Shown piece after piece: positions 21,181 through 32,989 of a DNA stretch of 64,000 nt. Under the pieces are notes generated by a model that was not told the origin of the DNA, did no database searches, and saw only the letters and a program-made list of their open reading frames with translations. How positions within the stretch are numbered: the first letter of the stretch is position 1; every line of letters starts with the position of its first letter. The stretch covers positions 701,001 to 765,000 of the forward strand of contig JARFJB010001970.1 of the NCBI GenBank assembly GCA_036346205.1, read 5' to 3'. A program made the position numbers and the translations under genes. Source of the DNA: Vesta saturnalis (lineage: Eukaryota; Arthropoda; Insecta; Coleoptera; Lampyridae).

Positions 21181-21270
21181 TGGTTATTTATTCATTTTAG
21201 TTCTAACTTATTTATTCGTTAACTGATACCTTGGATTACTTATTAATAATTACTATTTGCATCATTCATT

Positions 21271-24255
21271 ATGGCTACAATAATCCAATGGAATTATAAT
21301 GGTATGATTCATCATTACTGTGAGCTTAAGCTCATAATTAACGAACACAATCCTTTATTTGTTTGCCTCCAAGAAACCTACTTAAAACCAAACCAACCAT
21401 GCTTTTTGCGTAGCCATAAGCTCATAAGCTTCCTAATATAAGAGCTAATGGCGAGGCGAAGTTGCAGTACTTATTAGAGACGACGTTCAATTTAATACTG
21501 TACTACTAAGGAGGCATCTACAAGCTGTTGCAGTGCAGATTATTGTACCTATAAAACTAGTTATCTGTAACATATACCTACCAAATAATGATTGGCAGCA
21601 AAACGATATCCTAGACGTTATACCACAGTCGTTTATGGGGATCAGCCTGAACTTACAGCAATGAAGAAGCCATAGAAAATATAATGGACACAAACTATCC
21701 GTTTTTATTAAGCATTGGCGAAAATACTCACCTCTGTGCCAGAATTAGTTCCTCTTCTGCTATAGATATCATCATGAAATCTTCCCGGATTGCCACATCA
21801 TTCTCATGGAAAGTATCTCAGGATCTTCACTATAGCGACCACTTTCCGATAATAATTGAAACCAAACAGCGCAGCATACCTGTAGTAAGTCCAACTCGTT
21901 AACAAATATCCGAGGCTCGATGGAGTCTCTTCCAAGAGCATCTCATTGCACCCGATGAGAAACACACAGCTTCGCGGAAGATATGTAATGTTACCAATGG
22001 TACAATAAGCGCAACCAATACTGACATCTCGAAATCTGGAGGAATATATGTTAACTTTTTTGTTCCATCATGGCTCCCAACCATGGTGGAACAAAAAAGT
22101 TAGCGAAGCTACAGCAGTTAAGAAACGAGCACTAAATGTTTTCAGAAGAAATTCTACGAATTAAAACCTAATAACATTCACAAAAGCGAGAGCATCTGCT
22201 CGACGAATAATTCTACACAGCAAACGAAATTCGTGGAATAATTTTGTGTCTACTATAACGCGTGACACAAACAACTCAATTGTATAAATAAAATAGAAGC
22301 GATAATTAGATTTTATAGACTCAAAATGCTGCATAATCTTACCAATGAATATAAAAAACTTCTCGATGGCTTCAACACAACATGGACAGAAGGCAAGTAT
22401 CATACCTGCTGGAAAGAAGCAATAATTGTCCCCATATTAAAAAATGGGAAAAATCCATACCTAGCTGCAAGTTATAGACCGATCAGTTTAGCTTCTTGTG
22501 TTGCAAAGTTTCTAGAACGTATGGTCAGCGCTAGACTAATGTGGATTCTAGAAAAACGAGGACTATTATCAAGTTCTTGTACATTTACAAAATGTCGTTC
22601 TCGAAGCTTTCTCACGCAGGCACCATGCGGTTGCGGTTTTCCTTGACGTTGAAAAGGCTTTTGACATGACTTGGAGGTATTGAGTGCTGCAACAGCTGTA
22701 TGAATAAGGATTTAAGGGAAACCTACCTACACTTATATCCTCATTTCTTGAGGGACGATCTTTCAGGATTCGAGTAGGTATTCATCTCTCAACTCCTAAA
22801 ATCCTAGAAAATGGCATACCTCAAGGCACAACATTGAGTGCAACATTCATTCGCAATCGCGATTAACGCTTTAATATCCTCCCCACCATATGATATGCAC
22901 ATTTACCTGTATGTTGATGACCTGTTATTACTTTGCACTGCACCTACCCTCGGCAATTTAAATACAAAAATGCTGCAGGCTTTTGACTCTATTTGAACCA
23001 ATTCAAATAAGATGGAATTTAATCTATCATCAGAAAAGATCTACTGCATGCATTTTTGTAAACTGAGAAAGCCACATTATCGTCCTCTCCTTACATCAAA
23101 TAATAGATACTTCAGTGTAAGGATCACGGTATATTTCTGGGGCTAAAACTAAATACCACGCTGACATGGAAAAGCCACATTGACGAATTAATTTTGCCCA
23201 GTAAAGCTTCACTAAACATCATGAGAGTGCTAGCTAGTACTCGGTGGGGAGCAGATTTAGAGATCATTTTAGGAATTTATAAATCGCTTCTGCGGTCAAA
23301 AATTGATTATGTATATGAAGCGTATTCGTCAAAATCGAAAAGCACCCTAAAAATCTTACAGGCAATACAAAAGGCAGCGATGAGGTATACTCTAAGTGCA
23401 TTCTACACGAGTTCTGTTGACAGCTTATGCTGTGAATCTGGTATTACTCCATTACATCTACATCGTTCATTCAGACTTCTAGCATACGCCTGCAAAATAA
23501 ATGCTCAATCAAATCACCCAAATTATAAAATCCTATTTCATAATGATGATATGTATTAAACGGGCCAAAGATTACACAAGCCACTGTGGTAATGTTAAGA
23601 AAGGTTTAGAAAGTATTCATGAAACACTTCCATATCTCTAGGACCATAGGAAATCCCGGCATGTCTTGTACCGCACATTAACTGTTACACACAACTGTCA
23701 AAATATAAGAAAACAAATACCCCATCAGCCTTCATTCTTAATGCATTCCTTGCCAATTTTGGTGACCATCCTATTTTATATACTGACGGTTGAAAACATA
23801 ATCAGGGCGTGGGATCTGCCTTTTCGGTGAACAACACAGAGTACAGTTGGCCTATGCCAGCATATATAACAGTATACAGTGCAGAATTATATGCGATTTG
23901 TGAAGCCCTTCGCTATTCTGAAGTGACAACTGGCTGCACCAAATTTGTAATAATAACCGATTCTTACAGTGATATTATGGGTATTGGAAATACATACATC
24001 AGAAACCCGCTAATTCCGATGTTTTTATCTACAATCACACATCTTAGGAATCTGGGACGAACAGTGGTATTTTTATGGGTGCCTAGCCATATGTACATTA
24101 GGGGCAATGAAAGAGCAGGTATAGCTGCTCGTAATGCAGCAGATGAAGCTGAAACTGAGATGGTAACCAAAACTGAAATTGCGCTTAATTCTATTGTTGC
24201 CAAATATATCAAACAGAAACTAAAAATAATAGGGCAAGAGAACTGGACCAGATTT
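21271..24255 (+). pseudogene. LINE ORF2 relic: endonuclease, RT, RNase H
   Basis: From ATG 21271 the frame starts with an IIQWNYNG endonuclease (EEP) signature and CLQETYLKPNQ, whose Glu is catalytic. RT blocks follow: WKEAIIVPILKNGKNP, SYRPISLASCVAKFLE, FLDVEKAFDMTW, ENGIPQGTTLSA and YVDD near 22911-22922. A thumb region with STRWGADLEI comes next. At 23.78-24.2 kb an RNase H follows: YTDG with the first Asp, YSAELYAICEAL with Glu, IITDSYSDI with Asp, and FLWVPSHMYIRGNERAG. RT plus RNase H in this order fits the I group. Multiple stops and shifts make it inactive. Confidence 0.85.
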
Positions 24256-24299
24256 CCATATTTAACAATTTATCCTTTGACTGTCCCCGTCCCTGTCTT

Positions 24300-24753
24300 A
24301 TCCTGTATCATCCGTCTTCCCTTATTCTCGCGTTAAAACCTCTTCCATTATTGTCGCACCTTCCTCCCTCTCTTCTAACAACTCCTCTAAGTTTCCCCTT
24401 GTCTCTGTCATCTGTCTACTGTATACCGCCAATCTTTATTTTTATATTTTTCCCACTGTGTATTTCTTTCTGCAATACCTCTTCTATGTTGCACTTTCTC
24501 TTCTTCTTCTTTTTTCAACCATTTTCTTTTTATTCCCACTATTACCCCCCCATTAATTTTCTGTTGTTCCCTTCCGTGTGCTGCACTACCCATGAGAATT
24601 CACTTGGCATTTCCCTTTCCCACCACTCCCGTTCTTTTTCTTCTGGCCATGTCTCTTGTAATCCCACCACGTCCTGCTACCTAACAAACTTCCAAAAATC
24701 TTTTTATTATTTGATCCCGCGACACTCCAGAACAGTATCTTTAGTTCGTTCAT
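24300..24753 (-). pseudogene. LINE endonuclease relic of a different family
   Basis: On the minus strand from ATG 24753, the frame starts MNELKILFWSVAG. After a shift it continues with VVGLQETWPEEKEREWW, GGVIVGIKRKWLKKEEEEK and, after another shift, a GFNAR(I) motif like the GDFNAR block of apurinic-type LINE endonucleases. The strand upstream to about 25100 is purine-rich and could be the end of a Lys/Glu-rich ORF1. This explains the striking pyrimidine bias of the + strand here. No RT is present. Confidence 0.6.
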
Positions 24754-25104
24754 CCCTTCCTGTGTTATTACCCTGCATTCACTTTGTTGTCGCCGTTCCT
24801 TTCATTTCCTTTACTCGTTTTTCTGTTACTCTGCCGATCCGTCTTTGCCCTTATCCCTCCTTATCTTAGTTTTTTGGCCTTTGTTTGTCCCTTCTCTCTC
24901 CCCTTTGTCTGATTAACTCTCATTCCATACGTATCTTTCTCCGTGTGTCTCCATTTTTCGATACCCTACCCATCTTCTCTTCCCACCGCTCTTTTTTACA
25001 CCGCTTTGTTCCTTATTTCTTTTTGTACACTCCTTCCTTCCCTTGTTAGGTCATAATATTCTACTTCTGCTTGCAGCTCTCCATTTCCGCCATCACTGGT
25101 TTGT

Positions 25105-25497
25105 TTAAAGTTGTGTTGTCAGTATTTTCTTTTTATTTTGTTTTCGTTCAATTTTTAAATTAACCAACGTATTTACGTGATACATTTATAAATTTACTTT
25201 TGTTTAATTGCGTACTTACCTCATTAGGACGTTAATTTCCAATTTATTTGTCTTTTGTTAGAATTTATTTTTAAACACGTTTTATTATGTATATTCCTTT
25301 TATGTGGTTTAATAACCATAGGTTTTGTTTTATCCCACAACACTCTCTTCTTTTCTCTGTTAGTTTCTCCTTGCTTTTTTCCTAGGGTTACCTAGTCGCA
25401 TTGCCTTACATCAACAGGTGAGTAGTGACCCATCTCCAATTTCTCTTTTTTTTCAACACTTCCCATTTCTACACGTATCGAAGTGGTAGTTTTAAAA
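25105..25497. other. No recognisable gene
   Basis: AT-rich sequence between a LINE fragment and the capsid-like relics. Confidence 0.4.
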
Positions 25498-25686
25498 ATG
25501 GAGAATCTTCAAACATTATACATCAATTGCTTCCCAGTGTACCAGCGTGATATAAAATAATTGAATCCCCTCAACATGTCATCTATTTACCTATAAACAC
25601 ATTTACCCTTTCAACCATAACATTTAAAATAGCAGACCAAGACGGAGATCTCATCCATTTTAACAACGATAGGACCACATTTAAAT
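25498..25686 (+). pseudogene. Penton-like gene relic of a Polinton/adintovirus-type element
   Basis: An ATG at 25498 opens a short frame that stops at 25558-25560. The next frame carries on with a segment containing PQHVIYLPINTFTLSTI and the motif ADQDGDLI. I associate this with small capsid-like proteins encoded next to double-jelly-roll proteins in invertebrate Polinton-like or adintovirus-like DNA elements. That association is from memory of the family and was not searched. The fragment is shifted once and ends early. It lies directly upstream of the larger capsid-like relic and on the same strand, which supports the reading. Confidence 0.4.
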
Positions 25687-25845
25687 AAAGTATGGTGACG
25701 CGGTATAACATATCTGCATGTAATCAGAACCCATCCAACTATAAAAGGTTAAAGTGTGGTAACGCGAGGCAGTAAGCGTTCAGCGATCAAATCATTGACA
25801 GCGCAGAATAGAGCATACTTGCAGTATTGGTTTTACAGTAATACA

Positions 25846-26643
25846 ATGAGTATTTTAAACGTTAACGAAAAAGTTGTCGTTGATAACGCTATATTAAATT
25901 ACGAACTCCACACATGCTACGAGATTTGGAAACAACGATGAAATCATAACACCCATTCAGGAAGACATGTGCACTTTACCATCAGAAAGTTATGTCTACA
26001 TAGAGGGAAGTTTGTTACGGGAAGATGGTACTGTCTCTAACACCGCACAGTTCGTTAATAATGGCATTGCATTTTTATTCCGTGAAATTAGATACTAAAT
26101 GAATGGAATAGTGGTAGATTTCGTGACTAAGGTTGGACTACTGTCGACAACGAAATGATTGGTATCCTTGACAAGCAATAATTTCGTCCGTGATGCAAAT
26201 GCAGACAGGTTTCCTACATGAAGCAGCACACTAACAAATACTCTAGGCTATTTTAATATTTGTGTACTTTTGCGAAAGCTAATTGTCTTTGCCGAAGATT
26301 ACAACAAAGTGGTTTTGAACATCAGACAGGAGTTGGTTTTAGTTTGCAGAAACATTGATACCGGCGCAGTAATTTCAACTGCGGGTGAGGAAACATAAAA
26401 GTTAACGTAGATAAAATATATTCTAAAGTTCCACACATCATTCCAGCATTAGCGGATGCATTGGCCTTAACAAAATACATTAACAAAAATGTTAATACTT
26501 CTGTAACATTTAGAAGTTGGGAAACATACATATATCCAGCCGTTCCAATAACAGATAAACATACATGGCAATCAAGTATAGAAACATCTAGATACATTAT
26601 TATGGTGTCACGTATCCATGATTTTATCAAGATTTGCCGATAA
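25846..26643 (+). pseudogene. Double-jelly-roll capsid-like relic
   Basis: From ATG 25846 the broken + frames contain NNDEIITPIQEDMCTLP, YVYIEGSLLREDGTVSNTA and FLFREIRY. Further on come AEDYNKVVLN and, in a long open stretch at 26401-26643, SWETYIYP followed by WQSSIETSRYIIM. This succession is what I recall for the double jelly roll-like domain in uncharacterised proteins of aphids, hydra and other invertebrates, thought to be the major capsid protein of Polinton/adintovirus-type elements. At least three frameshifts or stops interrupt it. It is described here as an old, inactive genomic copy. Confidence 0.5.
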
Positions 26644-26649
26644 ATTTCG

Positions 26650-27909
26650 AATGTATAAATTACTTGTTAGTACCGAACATTTTGAATAGGGTAGAGATTC
26701 TCATAATTGGATAATCAAAGATTGGAGAAACTCTTCGATTGTAACGTTTTCTTTTATCGCTTACGTAGTTTAAAGGGTTACAAATGTTTTTTTTGTATCT
26801 TCTAAGAAGAAAATGAAGTTTCTTTGTTAATCGTAGTAAGATGGAAGTTTTAAAACGAAAACGTGAATTACATTTTGGTATCGATATTTAGGGAAGCCTT
26901 CTTACCAGAGTTTGAAAGGAAATATTCGTTAGTGTATTTGAAATTAGGGTTAGTTTTATACAAATAATCGCTTTCGTATTTTAACTTGAAAAAATCTCTT
27001 TGGGATTGCATCATATAAAAATTAAATTAAAGAACGCATTCAAATATTACATAGTAAGGTACATCCTTTACAAAGGTTTTAGTTACCCTCCAGACAGGCA
27101 CCATTTTTATTGATAAGGGTTTGGTTTTAAAATAAACAAATTGACTTTAGGTACATAGTACTAAAGGCTAATTTGCTTGAAAATTCCAATTTACCATATA
27201 TCAAATTTCTCAGACAAGATTTCGTGTAGAAACAACTTGCTGAAAATGCAATCCCTACCGAGGTTTATCGAAGTGGGCTTCGTGTATGCGCATAGTGGAA
27301 AATTTGCCTGTTTTTCTGATTAATTAGTTAAAAGTGGTTAAAAAAGCAATGTGGCTGCAAGCAAATTTTTTATGTTAGCAGCAGTATTATAGGCTTAAAA
27401 GCGTATGGTTTAGGGAGGTGTAGTTATCGCGAAACGACGATGACCAAGGCTAGTGTAGACAGAACTTTCGAAAGAAGGGTGTTTTTTCCCCTAAGTCAAA
27501 ATCCAAAAGGGATAATATAAGTGTTCAACCTTCATGAGACCCATTTATCGATGTGTGTTAGTAGTGAATCGTTAGGGATAGTTCGAGATCCAGAACGGCG
27601 CTGAGTCTTAAGTACCTAGTACTCTCGCCTTCCTCTGGAGAAGATTTTGCTTGTTTTGCGGAAATATACGTTTATTTTAAGGTTACAAACTTTAAGTTCA
27701 CAGCGCACCATTTAACAAACAACCTGCTCTAAATAAATAAAGATTTTCTCGTAATACAAAATATTAAGTATAATCAGAACCTGTACATTATTAGTGTAAA
27801 AACAATAAGTAACGTACTGCAAATAATTTCGTTTGAAGAGTATAGTTAAAGCAAATAAAGTCAATGTAGACAATAACGTACATGATCAAATGAAAGTCTA
27901 ACCGCAACG
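26650..27909. other. No recognisable gene
   Basis: AT-rich sequence with no frame or motif that I can name. It could contain further decayed genes of the same viral-like element. Confidence 0.35.
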
Positions 27910-28018
27910 TTAGGAGCAAGACGCGGCGTCCACCAGCAGCACGATATAGTAAGCGTGACCAGCATTAGCCGTATCGTCGAGGTTACCGTCCGTATCAGAT
28001 TCTGTGTAACCAAAGGGG
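27910..28018 (-). other. Possible orphan terminal exon
   Basis: A minus-strand frame of about 35 codons ends at a TAA (27910-27912) and contains PFGYTESDTDGNLDDTANAG followed by a hydrophobic YYIVLLVDAA stretch. It is markedly richer in G+C than the flanks and is preceded on the minus strand by an intron-like ATTTCAATTAAAG. I do not recognise the protein, and no other exon is visible. It may be chance. Confidence 0.2.
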
Positions 28019-29463
28019 CTCTTTAATTGAAATAATTTTTGTGTTTTCTTTTAATGTGGTGATCGACAAAATTTAAATAAATATTTGAGTCCATTTTATT
28101 ATGATGTTATTTAGGTATAAAATTTTTTTTGAGATTCACTTTTGATTATTTTATCGTTTAAATTATAAGGCCAGTGCTTTCATACCGAGAATCGTCCAAA
28201 TTTATTTGAGGTGCTTATTAATATTACTCAAACTGACGAACGTCAATATCGAAATTACTGCAGGTATATTAGAAGGCAGTTTGCAAACTCTAGCTAGAGT
28301 GGTCGTCAAATTTTGGTTTACGTTTATTTTACAATCAATATTTAGGTTATTGAACTTGTGTTTTTTTATTATGTGAACCTACTGTTACACAGCATCTTAA
28401 TTTGCTCATAAAATTAACGTAATTATGTCGTATTTAGTTTAAATGGAACAATCACGGCCGAAAGTTTGCAAGGGATTAACTTTAACGTACATTTAAAGGC
28501 CGATGAATATTGCACTTTTTCTTGTTTTTCTTATGAATTGAGCATAATTAAACGTAATTTGAGGAATTCAATTTCAAACGATTATGTACATAGTTAAAGC
28601 GTTTGTTTCGTTTTTTCATTATTATTAATATATTGATGAAGTGAAATTATTTTACACATTGAGTTTTGGGATTAATGTAACTTGGCTAGAGATTAGTGTT
28701 GATTTTTGCACGCTATTATGTTATTTAAGCGTGTAGATATTTGTCTTGACGCCTTTCAGGTTGGCGAAAGATCTGCTGGTACTGGAGCCGTCTGTGGATA
28801 TTACGTGTAGGTAGGTAAGTTATTTGGGTATTTTGAGCGAACTGCGAACTATCGTAATTCGGCATTTCATCCCCTAATGTGACATTTAAAATATCCTGGC
28901 GCCCATTTCCGGTTTTTGACGATTTCAACCCCTATTTTGGCTTATGTATGGTATGCTATCCTATCGTACGCAATATTAATTAACATCTGACGCAAACCCG
29001 ACCAGTGGCTAGTCGTGCAAAAGCCAAGTTTATTTGTTGCTTTGTTTTATTGCCAGTTTATATCATAACAATAAGATTTCAAACGGGGAAAGAGAATATT
29101 GTTTTTAAGATATGGGCAGATTCGGTCAATGTGCACTAAAGAATATTAGGGTGTTCCTTAACACAGACCATTGTCTGTATAATAATTTAAACTTTCATTA
29201 TGATAACAATTGCTTTGCTACGTTGTATGGAATGTCTGCTAATTTTTAAATGTCATACTATCAAAGTGATGGACAACCATTACTCACACCTAATCAATTT
29301 GCGATAGTCGCACCATTCATAGTGGTAGACTGCTCGAATAAAAAAAGCAGTACTTGTAGAATTCCACACAGCCAATATACCTACCAGTACGACAGAATAC
29401 TGTGTAATACTCTATGATCGTTTAGTTATATGCAACGCGTTAACGAAAGCAACCATACAGCTC
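28019..29463. other. No recognisable gene
   Basis: AT-rich sequence. A 67-codon minus frame at 28725-28928 has no recognisable domain. Confidence 0.4.
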
Positions 29464-29589
29464 TAAGGCCGCGTTCACACCAAAAGCAACCGGCGACAGC
29501 AACGCGACGGCAACCCAACTACGGTTTCTGTTGCGTTGCTCTTGTGTACTTACTGGAAGCAACTTATTTTGGAATCAGTTGTGAGAAAA

Positions 29590-31750
29590 ATGTCTTCCTC
29601 GTCGGATGAAGAAATTGCTGCTGCATACTTGCTACTGAAAAAGCGTAGAAAGAAGACAAATAGAAGGTTTTGGGTTAATCCTTTTTATACGATAAATTTG
29701 GGACATAGTTCTTACATAGTAGCGCAAGAATTAAATCATGATCCTGTTAAATTGCACGGATTCTACCGTATGAGTAAGCGCACGTTTCAAACTCTGGTAG
29801 AAATAATAAAACCTGAAATAAGCCAGAGAGATACTAATTACCGCAAAGCAGTAAGTGCTGAAGAAAGGCTTCTTATTACTTTAAGGTAAGTCTTTATTAT
29901 ATTTTTTTGATAAGCATATACATAGAAATGAAAAAGATTTTTTCTTGCAAAAAATTTAATTAAACATAACGAAAACTAATGTTCTTAATTATAAACGTAA
30001 TTATCAGATTGACATTGAAAAGATCTCAAAGGATCGGAAGGATCAGGTGCACTCATTGTTGTAAAACGTGATGATGATTGTGTTTCGGATGTCGATTGAT
30101 AATTGTTTTGGGTATCTGAGTGGTAGCTGAAGGCACTTGACGGTCTAGATTGGCAGCTAGAACTACTGGATGGTCCAGGTAGACAAGGAAAATTATTAGT
30201 ATAATCGCTCCTCGTACTATTGACACTTATGGGAGGAAAAGGCCCTTCAGAATTATCCTGTAATATTTTGTCAATGATTTCTAAAAATTCACGTTTACAT
30301 CTCCTCTTTTGAGAAGCGTTCATTAATTCTATATCAGGAAGAAGACTAAGCAAAAACTTCTGATCTACGCTTTCATTTTTATTGCTGAAAGTCGCCCTTT
30401 TTGCATCAAAGTATTCAGCAAGTGATTTTTCTGCATCTATATCTTTATTTTTCCTTTTAAGTGCAGTTACACGATTATCTCTTGTGTGATTTACTCGGGG
30501 AGCTGTTGGTGTCTCAGGTAGCTCATTTTCATTTAATTGAGATTGAGTGTTAACTTCTGACGACTCATTTTCTTCTTCAGTTTCTGGTGCAGTGCTCTCT
30601 GTGTCATCACACTCTACCGTTTTCGATTACTTTTAACGAAAGGAAGTAAAAATTGTAGAGCGTCTTTCAAATAATATTTTTTCTAGATGCCTCCAGCTGA
30701 CCCACTTGTTGGTATTTTCCTGAGGTGTCGTAAGAAAACAGTCCGTATATTTTTCCAGCGTTCTTTACAAGTTTACACTGGAAAAAAAATTACGTTAAAA
30801 TATCTTGTTTTAGCATTGTTATATGTATTTTTTATTTCAGGTATTTAGCAACAGGCGATAGTTAAAGAGCTTTGACATATTACTTTATGCGAGGTCTCAC
30901 AACAATCATCAATATAATTGCGACCACTACTGAAGCTATTTGGACTGTTTTACAACCTGGATACATGAGTACACCTACTCCGGACAAATGGATATTAATT
31001 GCTGATCGTTGCTACACTCTCTGGAATATACCAAATTGTTTGGGTTTCTTAGACGGTAAGCATTTTCGAATAAAATGTCTTCCACAAACGGGATCAACGT
31101 TTTGTAACTACAAGGGACATCTTTCAATTGTTCTTATGGCATGTGCTGATGCGGATGGGTTATTTACCACAATAGACGTAGGAGAAACGGGCAGAAATAG
31201 TGATGGAGCAGTTTTTCGAGCATCAAATCTTGGACGCTCGTTACAACTGGGATTGTTGGAATTACCACAACCTAGACCACTACCTTCAGGAAACGACGAT
31301 TTTCCTTTTTACTTCGTAGCAGATGAAGCCTTTCCTTTCAAAAACTATATAATGAGACCTTATTCGAAGCGTACTTTAGAGAACCGAAAAAGAGTTTTTA
31401 ATTACCGCTTATCAAGAGGACGGAGAAGTGTGGAATGTGCATTTGGGATTTTGGTGTCTAAATTCCGTTTATTTGAAGGCCCAATTTGCTGTAAAGATGA
31501 AACTATAAATTCTGTAATTAAAGCAGCGTGTGTTTTACATAATTTCATACGAATCAAGCAGGGAATATTTACCCAACCAACAGAAACTATTGCAGATCGT
31601 CAGGATCAAGTAAACATTCCAATTGAACCTATGCCACAACCACAAATTATACGTAATCATTCAGAAGCACAGAATATTAGGGAACGACTTTGTGATTATT
31701 TTCTGACGCCTACTGGGGCTATACCATATCAGTGGCATCACATAGTGTAA
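29590..31750 (+). pseudogene. Harbinger transposase, two exons, one in-frame stop
   Basis: Exon 1 is 29590-29885 (MSSSSDEEIAAAYLLL, then RRFWVNPFY) with donor GTAAGT. Exon 2 is 30841-31750 after acceptor TTTATTTCAG. Spliced, this gives about 401 residues, the normal size. Exon 2 holds the DDE_4 core: FLDGKHFRIKC (first Asp), FVADEAFPFKNY (second Asp) and RRSVECAFGIL (Glu), with VLHNFIR after it. The enzyme would cut and rejoin element ends in the nucleus, working with a MADF/Myb-like partner. A TAA at 30863-30865, just after YLATGDS, interrupts an otherwise clean frame. The intron holds the 3' exon of the partner gene on the other strand. Confidence 0.88.
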
Positions 31751-32215
31751 CCAATATATTAATACTTAAATATAGAAAATTTATTGTACTAATTTCTTCG
31801 CACTACGCCTTCTCTAAATCTATTTTTTTCATAAGAATACAGTCTGTCTATTGCTGGACACACTGGAAATAAACCTGATAAAATTTTCCATTTTTCCATT
31901 TCTGAGCACCCTGTATATCAAATAATAATTTTTTGCATGGTAGTATCATTTTATTTGATAACCAGAATGTTTCTTTCATAAAATCAAAAAAAAATCCTGT
32001 CAAATCCAGGCGTGGACACACTGTATAACCATATAATAGATATATAAAATAAATACTTTAAACAACGTACCAGATTCATTCATTGCTTTAGAAATTTCCA
32101 TCCAAGCTTTTTCCTTGATGTCCATTCGGGTGTAACAATCATTCGTTATATCGTATAAACACTGATATGTTTCCACAAGCTCCACAAATTTCTAATTTTT
32201 AGCAGTATCGTCCAT
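29985..32215 (-). pseudogene. Harbinger MADF-BESS-like protein, two exons, broken
   Basis: Minus-strand exon 1 (32215-32071) starts MDDTAKN, stops at a TAG, and continues FVELVETYQCLYD, the start of a MADF domain. It ends at donor GTACGT. Exon 2 (30777-29985) follows an acceptor TTTTTTTTCCAG and completes the MADF domain (CKERWKNIRTVFLRHLRK, with a further TAG after it). Next come a Glu/Ser/Thr-rich region, a basic segment and a BESS-like helix (DQKFLLSLLPDIELM) with a Ser-rich tail. It would be the DNA-binding and nuclear-import partner of the transposase. At least three in-frame stops are present. Transposase exon 2 lies inside its intron. Confidence 0.75.
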
Positions 32216-32431
32216 TATAGCATGTATTTTCAAAAAACTCAGACTACAACTGACGATTGCGACGCGGGTAACAGCACTTCTAGCAACCGGTTTCTCATTG
32301 ATTGGGTTGCAGTTGAGTTGAGTTGCGGTCAGTGGAAACACGTGTATCGAAATATTAGCGCTACGTCGCGTTGCTGTTGCGTTGCCGTCGCGTTGCTGTC
32401 GCCGGTTGCTTTTGGTGAGAACGCGGCCTAA

Positions 32432-32985
32432 TGGGACGCCCGTCATAGTAGAGGTACAAGGGTTAAGAATTTTAAAAGCTTTTATACCGACAGAACTCGC
32501 AATTTTTAACGGAACACAAATTTGCCACTATATGTTTAAATCACTGTATCCATAGTATACGTTTGAAACGGAGAGGCACCGTCAAGCTGCTTCGATCATA
32601 TATAACCATAGCTACACAAAATGAGAAGAGGGGCATACACCATTACACAATTTCGAAGAATTCTCAGTCTATTGATCCATTCAACAGATACTATATGCGT
32701 CAAGTGTAGAGAGAAAGCGGATTACATCAGAAAATATGTGACCCAGTCCGTTATTGAACTTGATTAACATCCTCATTTTCCTGTTTGCAACCGGTTTGTT
32801 ACTATTATTGTCTATTATCATTATGTCACGGTGCTCTGTCTAATTTACACTATCTGTACTTATGTAATGCAGTAAATCTTGTACCCCTTTGTTAATAAAT
32901 AAATTGTAAATACTCATGTTTTTTTTTCTATATATCACACAATATTAGTACATTATGCATATAGTGCCTCAATAATGAATAGTTA
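32432..32985. other. No recognisable gene
   Basis: Sequence between the Harbinger element and the next transposon relic. No coding pattern. Confidence 0.4.
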
Positions 32986-32989
32986 CATA

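Larger units (their letters stand above)
18992..24255 (+). mobile_element. I-like LINE, decayed copy D
   Basis: 18992-19080 matches part of the 5' UTR of copies A and B (CCCCTTAGCTGGAAG through ACTCTTTTCTGTCGGAGCA). It is followed, after a deletion, by ORF1 and ORF2 remnants in the order gag, endonuclease, reverse transcriptase, RNase H. Many stops and shifts and two insertions show that it is old. It is the only copy in the window with an RNase H domain. The right end is lost where a minus-strand LINE fragment begins. Confidence 0.85.
29464..32431. mobile_element. PIF/Harbinger transposon, complete ends
   Basis: Element 29467-32428 (2,962 bp) starts GGCCGCGTTCACACCAAAAG. It has inverted repeats of about 48 bp with one mismatch and is flanked by TAA on both sides (29464-29466, 32429-32431), the 3-bp TWA-type duplication of PIF/Harbinger. 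It carries both expected genes: a DDE transposase (+) and a MADF DNA-binding partner (-). Each contains stops, so the copy looks recently inactivated. Confidence 0.93.

Noticed and set aside
20760..21200. 146-codon + frame spanning the MITE end and LINE spacer
   Set aside because: It crosses an element boundary and AT-rich spacer; the last part is an antisense copy of gag.
24351..24869. 172-codon + frame, and the pyrimidine-rich tract as a special DNA element
   Set aside because: The bias is explained by a purine-rich LINE endonuclease and ORF1 relic on the other strand.
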